Origin: Paenibacillus helianthi
GTDB lineage: Bacteria; Bacillota; Bacilli; Paenibacillales; Paenibacillaceae
Reading direction: 5' to 3'
Length of the DNA stretch: 64,000 nucleotides
Assembly (NCBI RefSeq): GCF_001909055.1
Contig: NZ_LVWI01000034.1
Coordinates: 1 to 64,000, forward strand
The stretch's first letter is position 1; the number at the start of each line of letters is the position of its first letter. Below the pieces are notes generated by a model. That model was not told the DNA's origin, searched no databases, and was given only the letters and a program-made list of their open reading frames with translations. Below, in pieces: positions 17,890 through 26,431 of the stretch. A program made the position numbers and the translations under genes.

Positions 17890-19635
17890 TTACAGCAGCG
17901 CCTTAAGCACCGCATACCCGTAGGCAGGCAGCTTGATCGACAGCTTGCTGCGGTCGGCGCGCAGCGCTTCGCCTGTGAATAAATTCTCCCAGTTGCGGTC
18001 CTCCACATCAAGGCGGAAAGTTTGTGCTGTTTCCTCTGTGTTGACCAGTACCAGGATGATGTCGTCACCCAGACGACGCTCATAAGCCAGCTTGCTGCCG
18101 TGTCGTCCGGCTTCCAGGAAGGTGAAGCTGCCGGTACGAAGCGCAGGATGGCTGCTGCGGATTTCAATCAGCTTGCGGTAGTAGCTGAACAGGTCCAGGT
18201 CCTGATTCTCAGGATTCCATTCCATGCATTTGCGGCAACCGGGATCACCCTCACCATCCATCCCGATTTCATCGCCGTAGTAAATGCAAGGTGTGCCCAT
18301 GAAGGTGAATTGGAACAACGAAGCGAGCTTTTGCTTGTTCTTGTCTCCTTCAGCCAGAGTCAAAAGACGCGGAGTGTCATGGCTGTCCAGCAGGTTGAAG
18401 GCTACTTCACTAGCCTGCAGCGGGTAGCGGGAGAGCTGTTTGCCAATGGCGTTAGCGAAGCTTTCGGCATCAAGTGTGCCATAGATGAAGAAGTCGAGCA
18501 CCGCATCGGTGAACGGGTAATTCATGACTGCGTCGAATTTGTCGCCCTCCAGCCACGGTGCAGATTCATGCCAGATTTCGCCCAGGATATAGGCATCGGG
18601 GTTTGCTCTTTTGACGACCTTGCGGAAATCGCGCCAGAATTCATGGTCTACCTCATTCGCCACATCGAGCCGCCAGCCGTCAATGTGGGCCTCGGTAATC
18701 CAGTATTCCGCGACCTTCAGCAAATAGGCCTTCACTTCGGGGTTCTCGGTGTTCAGCTTCGGCATCAACGGCTCAAACGCAAAAGCATCATAGGTAGGAA
18801 CACTATCCACTACCTGTAACGGGAATTCACGGATATGGAACCAGTCTTTATAGCGGGAAGCTTCGCCCTTTTCAAGTACATCCACAAACGGGGCAAAGGT
18901 TCGGCCCGAGTGGTTAAACACTGCATCGAGCAGGACCCGGATGCCGCGTTTGTGGCAGGCGTCGACCAGTTTTTTCAGCGTTTCGACATCACCGAAATGC
19001 GGATCCACAGACATGTAGTCTTCTGTATCATATTTGTGGTTGGTAGTGGCGGTAAAGATCGGCGTGAAGTAGATACCGGTAATGCCAAGCTCGCTCAAAT
19101 GGTCTAGATGGTCGATGACTCCTTGCAGATCACCGCCGAAGAAGTTCTCCGGTGTAGGCGTTTCGCCCCAGGGCTGCACATGTGCCGGATTGCGGCTGGG
19201 ATCTCCGTTCGCGAACCTTTCAGGGAAAATTTGATAAAAAATAGCGTCCTTCACCCAAGCCGGTGGAATAAAGACGTCGCCGCGGTTGATGTACGGAAAT
19301 TCAAACAACCGATTGGGGTTGGTAGGGCGTTCAGTCTGGAAATCACTTTCGGTCATCCAAATGCGTTCATGTCCTTTTTGCAGCAGAAATCCATATTTAA
19401 GCCGCCGGTGCTTGGGGACCGAAGAGCATTCCCAATAGTCGAACATCGCATCCGAGGTGAAAAGGGTCATCGGGATTAGCTCCTTGGTGGCATCCCAGGC
19501 ATATTTATCTCCGGCCCAGGCGAAGACCTCGGTTAAATCCCCTTTTTTGGCGCGCAAGCGCAGATGAATCGTCTCGTGATCATAGGCATAAGACCAGTTT
19601 AAACGCGGACGGTGGTAGACAGCTTCAAGCAACAT
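17890..19635 (-). CDS. Cytosolic neopullulanase / cyclomaltodextrinase (GH13_20)
   Basis: The 581-residue enzyme has the N-terminal domain of GH13_20 (about residues 1-120) and then the catalytic barrel. Its marker MPKLNTENP is the subfamily signature. Catalytic residues are D324 in GWRLDVANE, E353 in EIWHES and D420 in SHDTPR. There is no signal peptide, so it acts on imported maltodextrins or cyclodextrins and yields maltose and glucose. Neopullulanase, cyclomaltodextrinase and maltogenic amylase cannot be told apart by sequence alone. The ATG follows TAGGGGG by about 9 bases. The leader just upstream carries the same 64-bp element as pgmB. The gene runs opposite to mdxEFG. Confidence 0.92.
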   Translation of the reverse strand: MLLEAVYHRPRLNWSYAYDHETIHLRLRAKKGDLTEVFAWAGDKYAWDATKELIPMTLFTSDAMFDYWECSSVPKHRRLKYGFLLQKGHERIWMTESDFQTERPTNPNRLFEFPYINRGDVFIPPAWVKDAIFYQIFPERFANGDPSRNPAHVQPWGETPTPENFFGGDLQGVIDHLDHLSELGITGIYFTPIFTATTNHKYDTEDYMSVDPHFGDVETLKKLVDACHKRGIRVLLDAVFNHSGRTFAPFVDVLEKGEASRYKDWFHIREFPLQVVDSVPTYDAFAFEPLMPKLNTENPEVKAYLLKVAEYWITEAHIDGWRLDVANEVDHEFWRDFRKVVKRANPDAYILGEIWHESAPWLEGDKFDAVMNYPFTDAVLDFFIYGTLDAESFANAIGKQLSRYPLQASEVAFNLLDSHDTPRLLTLAEGDKNKQKLASLFQFTFMGTPCIYYGDEIGMDGEGDPGCRKCMEWNPENQDLDLFSYYRKLIEIRSSHPALRTGSFTFLEAGRHGSKLAYERRLGDDIILVLVNTEETAQTFRLDVEDRNWENLFTGEALRADRSKLSIKLPAYGYAVLKALL

Positions 19636-19651
19636 TCATAATTCCCCCTAA

Positions 19652-19744
19652 AAGTTTTGTGAGCATAAGCAACCTGGAACAGCTTCGTACAAAACTGGCT
19701 TCGGAAGCACACGCTGGGTTTTGTGAGCATAAGCAACCTGGACG
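19652..19744 (-). repeat. 64-bp leader element before the neopullulanase gene (one full copy and a partial)
   Basis: A full unit (19652-19715) and a partial one (from 19716) keep the 64-base period seen at pgmB. The outer parts match (AAGTTTTGTGAGCATAA and CTTCGTACAAAACT then GCTTCG). The inner 13-14 bases are different (GCAACCTGGAACA here). As at pgmB, the element ends in the ribosome binding site. Confidence 0.9.
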
Positions 19745-19906
19745 GAATCTCTGCTAAACAGGCAGCAGTCATCCCTTAGGCGTTACAGATGAATAAGGCC
19801 GTATTTCACCACAAAAAGGTAATAACATGAAATATGAATCCGTTATGCCTTGTTGCACCCTTTTTTATGCCTTAATGCACCAACCGGTCCGTTCTATGTA
19901 CACAAC

Positions 19907-19955
19907 AAAAAGGCACAACCGCCGCCGGGTGGCTTGTCCGAGGTTGTACCTTTTT
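19907..19955. terminator. Hairpin with terminator-like T tract
   Basis: AAAAAGGCACAACC and GGTTGTACCTTTTT pair with one mismatch around a GC-rich loop. There is no upstream gene on the plus strand to end here. It could shield the mdx promoter or be a relic. Confidence 0.4.
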
Positions 19956-20105
19956 GAAGTAACATTGCCTTTTAGTTGTTCAAAATGAAAGGACGGCAGT
20001 GGTGCCTTGTTGAAAGGACAGGCTGCTTATAATGTTTTGGATTATAGCACGGAATAATTATAGGTTCAATACTTTAGTACAAACCATTGCACAAAATAAA
20101 AATAC

Positions 20106-20125
20106 AAAGAAAACCGGTTTTCTTT
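20106..20125. promoter_or_regulatory. Perfect 20-bp ACCGGT palindrome
   Basis: AAAGAAAACCGGTTTTCTTT is a perfect palindrome with a central CG. A shorter AAACCGGTTT copy lies 143 bp downstream (20254-20263). Both precede mdxE and could be sites for a second regulator. Confidence 0.4.
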
Positions 20126-20304
20126 TGTAAAAAATATTATTAATAACATAAAAATAACCATTTATCAAGAATAAATCTCCGCTGAACACAATTTTATAGT
20201 GATTAACTACTGTAAAACGGAAAAAATAGGAGTTTCCTTCTGAAATAGAGAGGAAACCGGTTTTTTTATAAAAAAAACGAACAAATTCGCCTAAATTTAC
20301 TATG

Positions 20305-20342
20305 TGCAAACGTTTTTGCAATTATGATTCCTGTTGTATTAT
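20305..20342 (+). promoter_or_regulatory. mdxE promoter with overlapping LacI-type operator (O3)
   Basis: The operator TGCAAACGTTTTTGCA (20305-20320) overlaps a possible -35 TTTGCA (20315-20320), which is 16 bases from TATTAT (20337-20342). Bound repressor would cover the -35. The promoter call itself is moderate. Confidence 0.5.
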
Positions 20343-20351
20343 GAAATAGGA

Positions 20352-20367
20352 AATGAAGCGCTTTCCA
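20352..20367. promoter_or_regulatory. cre-like site downstream of the mdxE promoter
   Basis: AATGAAGCGCTTTCCA keeps the GCGCTTTC core of cre but lacks one A in the left arm. Its position just past the -10 suits CcpA repression. Confidence 0.4.
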
Positions 20368-20429
20368 GAACTTGATGAAGCGTATATAGAAGGGGCAACA
20401 ACGAATACATACTTTTTTTTTGAATCCCC

Positions 20430-20445
20430 TGAAATCGTTTGCGCA
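20430..20445. promoter_or_regulatory. LacI-type operator in the mdxE leader (O4)
   Basis: TGAAATCGTTTGCGCA shares CGTTTGCGCA exactly with the site before the amylopullulanase gene. It lies about 125 bp downstream of O3, so a repressor tetramer could bridge the two. Confidence 0.55.
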
Positions 20446-20505
20446 AGATCTGGGGCATCATCGTAAGTGTGAGGTATGATACACAAATTAGGAGGGGTTT
20501 AAGCA

Positions 20506-21843
20506 ATGGAAATGAAAAAGCTCATGGTTCTCACCGCAGCGTTCTCTATGGCAGTATCCATCACGGCGTGCGGTTCTAACAACAATGGCAATAACGGGGG
20601 AAATGCTGCGGCAAGCAATGCACCAACAGACAACGCTACAGCTACTAATGCTGCTACGAACAGCGGTAATGCTGCTGCAACTGGTGAAATTGCACCGGAA
20701 GACGGCGCATCGCTGCTTGTATGGGAGAGTAAAGAAGAGAGACCTTTTGCCGAAGAAATCGCCAAACAATTTACAGCTAAATATAACGTTCCCGTGAAAA
20801 TTGAAGAGATAGCTCCGCCGGATCAAGTAGGCAAGCTTACACAGGATGGTCCATCCGGTCTGGCTGCAGACGTAGTACTGATCCCGCATGACAATCTGGG
20901 CAAAGCCGTAAGCGCAAGCCTGCTGCTTCCAAACGATATCTTTACTGAGCAGACCAAAGCAGACAACACAGAGGCTTCCATCATAGGCTCCTCCTTCGAC
21001 GGCGAATTGTACGGCTATCCTAGAGCGGCAGAAACTTATGCTCTCTACTACAACAAATCGTTGGTCAAAGAAGCTCCTAAATCCTTCGATGACGTGATTG
21101 CCTTCAGCAAAACGTTCACAGACAAGGCGAAGAGTAAATATGGAATTATGTGGGAAGTGGGCAACATGTACTTTGGCTATCCGTTCATTGCCACTACCGG
21201 CGGTTACCTGTTCGGTAAAGACGGCACAGACAAAGACGATATCGGCCTGAACAACGAAGGTGCCATTGAAGGTCTGAAGACTTTCGTCAAATTGAAGGAA
21301 GCACTGCCTGTCAAGAGCGGTGATATTACTGCAGACATCAAACGCAGCTTGTTCAGCTCCGGAGATGTAGCCATGGATATGACAGGTCCTTGGGAGCTTG
21401 CCGCCTACAAGGAAGCGCTTGGTGACAAGCTGGGTGTTGCCCCAATCCCAACTATTGACGGCAAAACAGCAATTTCATTCTCCGGCATCAAAATTTTCGG
21501 TGTCAATGCTTACTCGAAATATCCGAACGCAGCCAAATTATACGCTCACTTTGCGTCAAGCAAGGATGCACAGCTCCTGCTCAATAAATTGATCGGTTCC
21601 ATTCCAACCAACAATGAAGCGCTGAAGGATGCACAGATTACGGGTGATCCGTACATCTCCGCTTTTGCTGAGCAGGCGAAGAACTCCCAGCCAATGCCGT
21701 CCATTCCTGAAATGGGCAACGTATGGAGCCCTGTGAATGCGGCCCTTCCGGAAATTTGGGATAACAACGCTGATCCGAAGGCGGCAATGGATAAGGCCGT
21801 TCAGCAGATCAAAGACCTCAATAACGGTTCAACTTCTAAGTAA
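20506..21843 (+). CDS. mdxE: Maltodextrin-binding lipoprotein
   Basis: The 445-residue protein begins with a lipoprotein signal ending in SITAC (lipid-modified C22), followed by an Asn/Ala/Thr-rich spacer (about 24-66). The rest is a family 1 solute-binding protein (LLVWESKEERPFAEEIAKQF, AADVVLIPHD, GDVAMDMTGPWEL), which in Gram-positives presents maltodextrins to the MdxFG permease. The ribosome site is AGGAGG. A strong hairpin separates it from mdxF, which commonly keeps the binding protein in molar excess. Control is likely by the LacI-type repressor and CcpA. The ligand is inferred from neighbours and family. Confidence 0.92.
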   Translation: MEMKKLMVLTAAFSMAVSITACGSNNNGNNGGNAAASNAPTDNATATNAATNSGNAAATGEIAPEDGASLLVWESKEERPFAEEIAKQFTAKYNVPVKIEEIAPPDQVGKLTQDGPSGLAADVVLIPHDNLGKAVSASLLLPNDIFTEQTKADNTEASIIGSSFDGELYGYPRAAETYALYYNKSLVKEAPKSFDDVIAFSKTFTDKAKSKYGIMWEVGNMYFGYPFIATTGGYLFGKDGTDKDDIGLNNEGAIEGLKTFVKLKEALPVKSGDITADIKRSLFSSGDVAMDMTGPWELAAYKEALGDKLGVAPIPTIDGKTAISFSGIKIFGVNAYSKYPNAAKLYAHFASSKDAQLLLNKLIGSIPTNNEALKDAQITGDPYISAFAEQAKNSQPMPSIPEMGNVWSPVNAALPEIWDNNADPKAAMDKAVQQIKDLNNGSTSK

Positions 21844-21890
21844 CAGAGGTTTTTAAACAGCACATCATTAGCACATAGTGGATATTCATT

Positions 21891-21918
21891 CGCCCGCCGC
21901 TCCGGGTAGCGGCGGGCG
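21891..21918 (+). terminator. Strong hairpin between mdxE and mdxF
   Basis: CGCCCGCCGCT pairs perfectly with AGCGGCGGGCG around CCGGGT. Only GTTTCC follows, so it is better read as an attenuating or mRNA-stabilising hairpin than a full terminator. Confidence 0.6.
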
Positions 21919-21957
21919 GTTTCCTGAATTCCGCGCGGAGAGGAGAACGGAAGAGAA

Positions 21958-23271
21958 ATGCAGCGACACCGCAGCAGAGCCGCAATACTGTCGACCATTT
22001 TTATGGGATTGGGACAAATATATAACCGCCAATTCATTAAAGGGCTTATTTTTTTAGCTGTAGAGGCTGGAGCTCTGGTCTATTTCATCGCTAATTTGGG
22101 AAGGGCTTTTTGGGGGATTACTTCACTAGGGGACTCTCCAAGCCATTTGGTAAAGGTAAAGGGAATCACGAAAATGGTGGCTGGAGACCATTCCATCGTC
22201 ATTCTGATTCAAAGCTTGATCACCCTGATGTTCTTTGTGTTATTCCTGATTGCCTGGTATATGAATATTAGGGATGCCCATAAAACCGGAGAAGAACGCG
22301 ATAACGGTCGTCCTTCGAATACATTCAAACAGTCTGTACGCTACATTCTGGATTACAAGTTTGCCCAGAGCTTTTTATTGATTCCGGGTCTCGGTATTTT
22401 GTTTTTTACCATTATGCCGATTATCTTTATGATCATGCTGGCCTTTACAAACTTTGCCGCACCGGATCATATTCCGCCGGCGAAGCTGGTGGACTGGGTA
22501 GGGTTTCAAACCTTCCGTAATCTGCTGGTCCTCAAATCATGGAGCCATACCTTTTACGGTGTACTTACCTGGACGATTGTCTGGGCGGTTCTATCAACTG
22601 TAACTACTTATTTCGGCGGGATGCTTGTCGCTCTGCTGATTAATCAAAAAGGTATCCGTTTCAAGGGTCTGTGGAGAATGATTCTTATTTTGCCTTATGC
22701 GATTCCGCAGATGATTTCCCTGCTGCTGATGCGCAATCTGTTCAACGGGCAGTTCGGCCCGATCAACCAGTATCTCGGCTATTTCGGACTTGGAAAGCTA
22801 CCTTGGCTGACAGATCCGTTCTGGGCTAAGTTCACTGTTATTATTGTCAACATGTGGGTAGGGATTCCAGTATCGATGCTGCTGATTATGGGTGTGCTGA
22901 CTACGATCCCGCGAGACATGTACGAAGCAGCCGAAGTCGACGGGGCGACCAATTATCAAAAGTTCCGGATTGTTACGCTGCCAATGATCTTGTTCTCTAC
23001 TGCACCTACGCTGATTATGCAATTTGCCGGCAATATCAACAACTTTAATGCAATCTACCTTCTGACTCAGGGGAATCCGGTCAACGGGAATTATCAGTAT
23101 GCCGGATCAACGGACTTGCTGGTAACGTGGCTCTACAAGCTGACGGCGGATCAGAACAAAAATAATATGGCTTCCGCAATAGGCATTATACTCTTCATTA
23201 TTGTAGCCGGGTTCTCCCTGTACAATTACCGCCGGACCAAATCATTCCAAGAGGAGGATATGATTCAATGA
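21958..23271 (+). CDS. mdxF: Maltodextrin ABC transporter permease
   Basis: This is a 437-residue inner-membrane permease of the MalF type. The N-terminal part (about 8-100) resembles the extra hydrophobic extension of MdxF (AILSTIFMGLGQIYNRQFIK). The binding-protein-dependent transport domain follows, with the EAA loop DMYEAAEVDGATNYQKFRIV that contacts the ATPase. Its length is very close to Bacillus MdxF. It overlaps mdxG by four bases (ATGA). No ATPase gene is linked, so it probably uses a shared MsmX-type ATPase. Confidence 0.93.
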   Translation: MQRHRSRAAILSTIFMGLGQIYNRQFIKGLIFLAVEAGALVYFIANLGRAFWGITSLGDSPSHLVKVKGITKMVAGDHSIVILIQSLITLMFFVLFLIAWYMNIRDAHKTGEERDNGRPSNTFKQSVRYILDYKFAQSFLLIPGLGILFFTIMPIIFMIMLAFTNFAAPDHIPPAKLVDWVGFQTFRNLLVLKSWSHTFYGVLTWTIVWAVLSTVTTYFGGMLVALLINQKGIRFKGLWRMILILPYAIPQMISLLLMRNLFNGQFGPINQYLGYFGLGKLPWLTDPFWAKFTVIIVNMWVGIPVSMLLIMGVLTTIPRDMYEAAEVDGATNYQKFRIVTLPMILFSTAPTLIMQFAGNINNFNAIYLLTQGNPVNGNYQYAGSTDLLVTWLYKLTADQNKNNMASAIGIILFIIVAGFSLYNYRRTKSFQEEDMIQ

Positions 23272-24116
23272 TTATCGGACGCAAGCTTACGAGCATTATT
23301 CGCTTGAGCCTCAGTTACATCGTTCTGATTGCGCTGGCGATTGCTGCAATCTATCCGGCACTCTGGATTCTGCTAGCATCCTTCCGGCCGGGCAAGTCTT
23401 TGTACAGCAAAACGCTGATTCCTGAACACTTTACGTTAGCGCATTACAAGGAACTGTTCACTTCACCGGTCTATATGTTTGGGACCTGGTATGCGAATAC
23501 ACTTAAGATTGCCGTATTCTCTATGCTGATCGGTGTGGTGCTGACCCTTCTGACCAGTTACGCTCTATCCAGATTCCGCTTCAAAACCCGTAAGACTACC
23601 ATGTCGGTACTGCTCATTCTCGGGATGTTCCCGGGCTTCATGAGTATGATTGCGATCTATCTGCTACTCAATCAGTTCGACCTGCTGGATACGCACATGG
23701 CACTCATTATCGTCTATGCGGCAGGAGCGCCCCTTGGCGGTACGCTGATCGCCAAGGGCTTCCTGGATACCATTCCACGATCATTGGATGAAGCGGCGCG
23801 GATTGACGGAGCCAGCAATTTCGGTATTTTTGTCCGGATTATTCTTCCGCTCTCCCGGCCTATGATTACCTATATGGCGCTTACTCAGTTTGTCGGCCCG
23901 TGGGTGGATTTCATCTTTGCCAAGCTGATTCTGCGGACCAAGGAGAACTGGACGGTCGCTGTCGGGATGTGGGATATGGTCAATACGATGCAGAATTCCA
24001 ATTTCACACTGTTCGCAGCGGGGGCGGTGTTGATTTCCGTACCGATTATGATTCTGTTCGGATTCCTGCAGCGTCTGCTCGTTGACGGTTTGACCGCTGG
24101 CGCCAGCAAAGGATAG
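23268..24116 (+). CDS. mdxG: Maltodextrin ABC transporter permease
   Basis: This is a 282-residue MalG-type permease with about six membrane segments and an EAA loop (SLDEAARIDGASNFGIFVRI). It pairs with MdxF, with which it shares an ATGA stop/start overlap that suggests translational coupling. A terminator about 35 bases past the stop ends the transporter message before the chemoreceptor gene. Confidence 0.93.
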   Translation: MIIGRKLTSIIRLSLSYIVLIALAIAAIYPALWILLASFRPGKSLYSKTLIPEHFTLAHYKELFTSPVYMFGTWYANTLKIAVFSMLIGVVLTLLTSYALSRFRFKTRKTTMSVLLILGMFPGFMSMIAIYLLLNQFDLLDTHMALIIVYAAGAPLGGTLIAKGFLDTIPRSLDEAARIDGASNFGIFVRIILPLSRPMITYMALTQFVGPWVDFIFAKLILRTKENWTVAVGMWDMVNTMQNSNFTLFAAGAVLISVPIMILFGFLQRLLVDGLTAGASKG

Positions 24117-24149
24117 TTGTCTTGCCTGCTTCATGAATCACCGAAACAC

Positions 24150-24197
24150 AAGGTACAGCCTTTATGTTGTCTATTAAGGGCTGTACCTTTATTTTGT
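24150..24197 (+). terminator. Terminator after mdxG
   Basis: AAGGTACAGCC pairs with GGGCTGTACCTT and is followed by TATTTTG. Confidence 0.7.
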
Positions 24198-24214
24198 CCT
24201 GAGGAGAGAGTGTA

Positions 24215-26269
24215 ATGAAACGCCCGCGTAACTTACGATTTAGATCGGTAGGCATCAAGTTGTTCGTCATTTTGTTCTGTACGATTGTGCTGCTGTCCTC
24301 GGTCCTGGGTCTGACTTCATATTATGCAGCAAAAGGCATCATTACAGATCAGGTTGCTGCTGCTTCCTCCCAGTCCATCGTGCAGGCTGCAGACAAGCTG
24401 GATTTTCTATTTGCCGAGTATGAAGCACTTTCGCGGCAGTTTGCCGTGGATTCCATTTTAAAAGCAGATATGGAGACGGTGAACCATCCGGGAGCCGGAA
24501 CTGTCGCCAAAGCGGCGGCTGAGGACCGGATCCGCCGCAAGCTGGACTCGGTCAAAGGCTCGGATGAACGGATGCTGGGCATCCGGCTTATCTCAAGAAA
24601 CCTGGTGGAGTCCGAATCTTACAAGTCGACAGGCATCAGCGCCGTCCGCAGCGACGAAGGCATTCTGGCAAGAGTAAAACAGATTGATGAAGCCAAAGGC
24701 GATCCCGTCTGGTTCTCGGTAAGGGCCAAAGGCTTCTTCGATGTGTATGCCGAGTCTTCGATGACGATGGGCAGGCTATTACGGAATATCAAGCATCCCG
24801 AAGCGGAGTACTACATGCTGATTGAGATCAAGGGTCAGGCGCTTACAGATATTCTCTCCAATCTGCATATCGGGCGTGCCGGTGAGATTCGCATTCTGGA
24901 CCCGTCAGAAAGTATTGTGTATGGAGCGGACAACAAGCTACTCGGCGAAGCCTCATACATACACCCTGAAACAGAGCCACCGAAGGGGCAGCTTCATTCG
25001 TTCACAAGTGAAAACGAGCAGGGTGCTCCTCAGCTTGTGGTCTATCAGCCGCTGGATACGGCCAAGTGGACGCTGATGGGATATGCTCCGGTTAGTGATT
25101 TTACCAAATCTGCGGACAAGCTGCTCTACATCACACTGTTGGTTGTTCTCGCTGCGGTTGTGATTGCTCTGTTGATCGGCTACCTTCTGGTCCGCCAGAT
25201 TGGCCGTCCTCTAGGCAAGCTAGCCCGGCTGATGGAGGAAGGCGAGCAAGGCAATCTTCAGGTGCGCACGAGCTTCAAAGGCCAGGATGAGATTGGCCGG
25301 CTGGGCCACAGCTTCAACAAGATGATGGAGCAGATCGCATTATTAGCAGGCCAGAGCGGCAGCTCGGCAGCTCAGGTTCTGTCTACCTCGGAGCAGTTGG
25401 TGAATGCGTCCGGTACGACCTCCACCCATGCAAGAGAAGTGGCGGCTGCCACTGAAGAAATTGCTCACGGGGCAGCCAGTCTGGCGCTTGAAGCAGAGAG
25501 CAGTAACCGCAACGTGGAATTGATGAATCTACAGATCAAGGAAGTGAAGGAGATCAATCAGGCCATGGATACTTCGGCGGAGAAGGTCATCACAGTCAGT
25601 GACCAGGGAGCCGAGCTGATGAAGACACTGGTTGCCCAGAGCGAATCCACTGTGCGGATGATGGATTTGATTCAGGAAAATTCCATCAGACTGAGAGAAA
25701 GCACACATCTGATCCGCAGCATCCTGACCCCAATGGTCGCTGTGAACAAGCAGACGAATATTCTGGCGCTCAATGCTTCCATTGAAGCTGTTAGAGCCGG
25801 AGCAGCCGGAAGAGGCTTCATTGTAATTGCCGACGAAATCCGCGGTCTGGCCAATCAGTCCAACCAATCGATTGCCTCCGTGTCAAGGATTACCGAGGAG
25901 ATCAGCAGTCATATTGACAATACGGTTCAGGTTGTGGGCGAGACTGCTCCGCTATTTCGTGAACAGATTTCTTCCGTACGGGAATCTTCTATTATCTTTG
26001 AAGATGTCCGGGCAGAGATGGAGCAGTTCATCGGCTATTTGAATGAGTCGTCGGCGTCGGTCACGGCACTGACAGAATGCCAGCACCTGCTGGGTGAATC
26101 CATGGCTAGCGTCCGGGCGGTGGTTCAGCAGACCAGTGCCTCCACGGAGGAAGTGGCCTCCATGTCCTCACAGCAATTCATCGTGAGCGAGGAGCTGGTC
26201 GCTCTGTCCGGCAAGCTGGAGACGCTGGCTGAGGAGCTGAAGCAGTCGCTGGTTTCTTTTCACGGATAA
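24215..26269 (+). CDS. Methyl-accepting chemotaxis protein
   Basis: This 684-residue receptor has a membrane helix near residues 10-33, an extracellular sensor of about 270 residues with no family that I can name with certainty (a Cache-type fold is likely), a second membrane helix at about 304-327, a HAMP linker (about 328-382), and a signalling domain. The hairpin tip (NKQTNILALNASIEAVRAGA, then GRGFIVIADEIRGL) is the CheA/CheW contact. No CheR-binding pentapeptide ends the protein. It lies right after the maltodextrin transporter but behind a terminator. Sensing of maltodextrin, directly or through MdxE, is possible but unproven. Confidence 0.92.
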   Translation: MKRPRNLRFRSVGIKLFVILFCTIVLLSSVLGLTSYYAAKGIITDQVAAASSQSIVQAADKLDFLFAEYEALSRQFAVDSILKADMETVNHPGAGTVAKAAAEDRIRRKLDSVKGSDERMLGIRLISRNLVESESYKSTGISAVRSDEGILARVKQIDEAKGDPVWFSVRAKGFFDVYAESSMTMGRLLRNIKHPEAEYYMLIEIKGQALTDILSNLHIGRAGEIRILDPSESIVYGADNKLLGEASYIHPETEPPKGQLHSFTSENEQGAPQLVVYQPLDTAKWTLMGYAPVSDFTKSADKLLYITLLVVLAAVVIALLIGYLLVRQIGRPLGKLARLMEEGEQGNLQVRTSFKGQDEIGRLGHSFNKMMEQIALLAGQSGSSAAQVLSTSEQLVNASGTTSTHAREVAAATEEIAHGAASLALEAESSNRNVELMNLQIKEVKEINQAMDTSAEKVITVSDQGAELMKTLVAQSESTVRMMDLIQENSIRLRESTHLIRSILTPMVAVNKQTNILALNASIEAVRAGAAGRGFIVIADEIRGLANQSNQSIASVSRITEEISSHIDNTVQVVGETAPLFREQISSVRESSIIFEDVRAEMEQFIGYLNESSASVTALTECQHLLGESMASVRAVVQQTSASTEEVASMSSQQFIVSEELVALSGKLETLAEELKQSLVSFHG

Positions 26270-26287
26270 GCTTGATAGATAAAATGG

Positions 26288-26326
26288 GCCCCTGCGTCGA
26301 ATCAATCATCGGCGCGGGGGCTTTTT
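26288..26326 (+). terminator. Terminator after the chemoreceptor gene
   Basis: GCCCCTGCG pairs with CGCGGGGGC (one T-G wobble) and runs into CTTTTTG. Confidence 0.7.
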
Positions 26327-26431
26327 GCATAGTCTGTTTTCTGTTATACCTATCCGATTCTTGTACGGGCAGGGTTCAAGGGATACACTTGTCCTATATG
26401 GAAGGCTCCGAAAGGTCTTATAGGAAGAAAT

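Larger units (their letters stand above)
19636..20505. other. Divergent control region between neopullulanase and mdxE
   Basis: No gene is supported. It contains the leader element (19652-19744), two 17-base direct repeats TTATGCCTTGTTGCACC/TTATGCCTTAATGCACC (19843-19859 and 19865-19881), a hairpin (19907-19955), an AT-rich tract with two ACCGGT-centred palindromes (20106-20125 and 20254-20263), and the mdxE promoter region with two LacI-type sites and a cre-like site. Confidence 0.6.

Noticed and set aside
20058..20321. An 87-codon minus-strand frame in the mdxE upstream region
   Set aside because: It is AT-rich, Phe/Tyr/Lys-heavy, has no ribosome site, and covers palindromes and operators. 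It is best read as non-coding control DNA.
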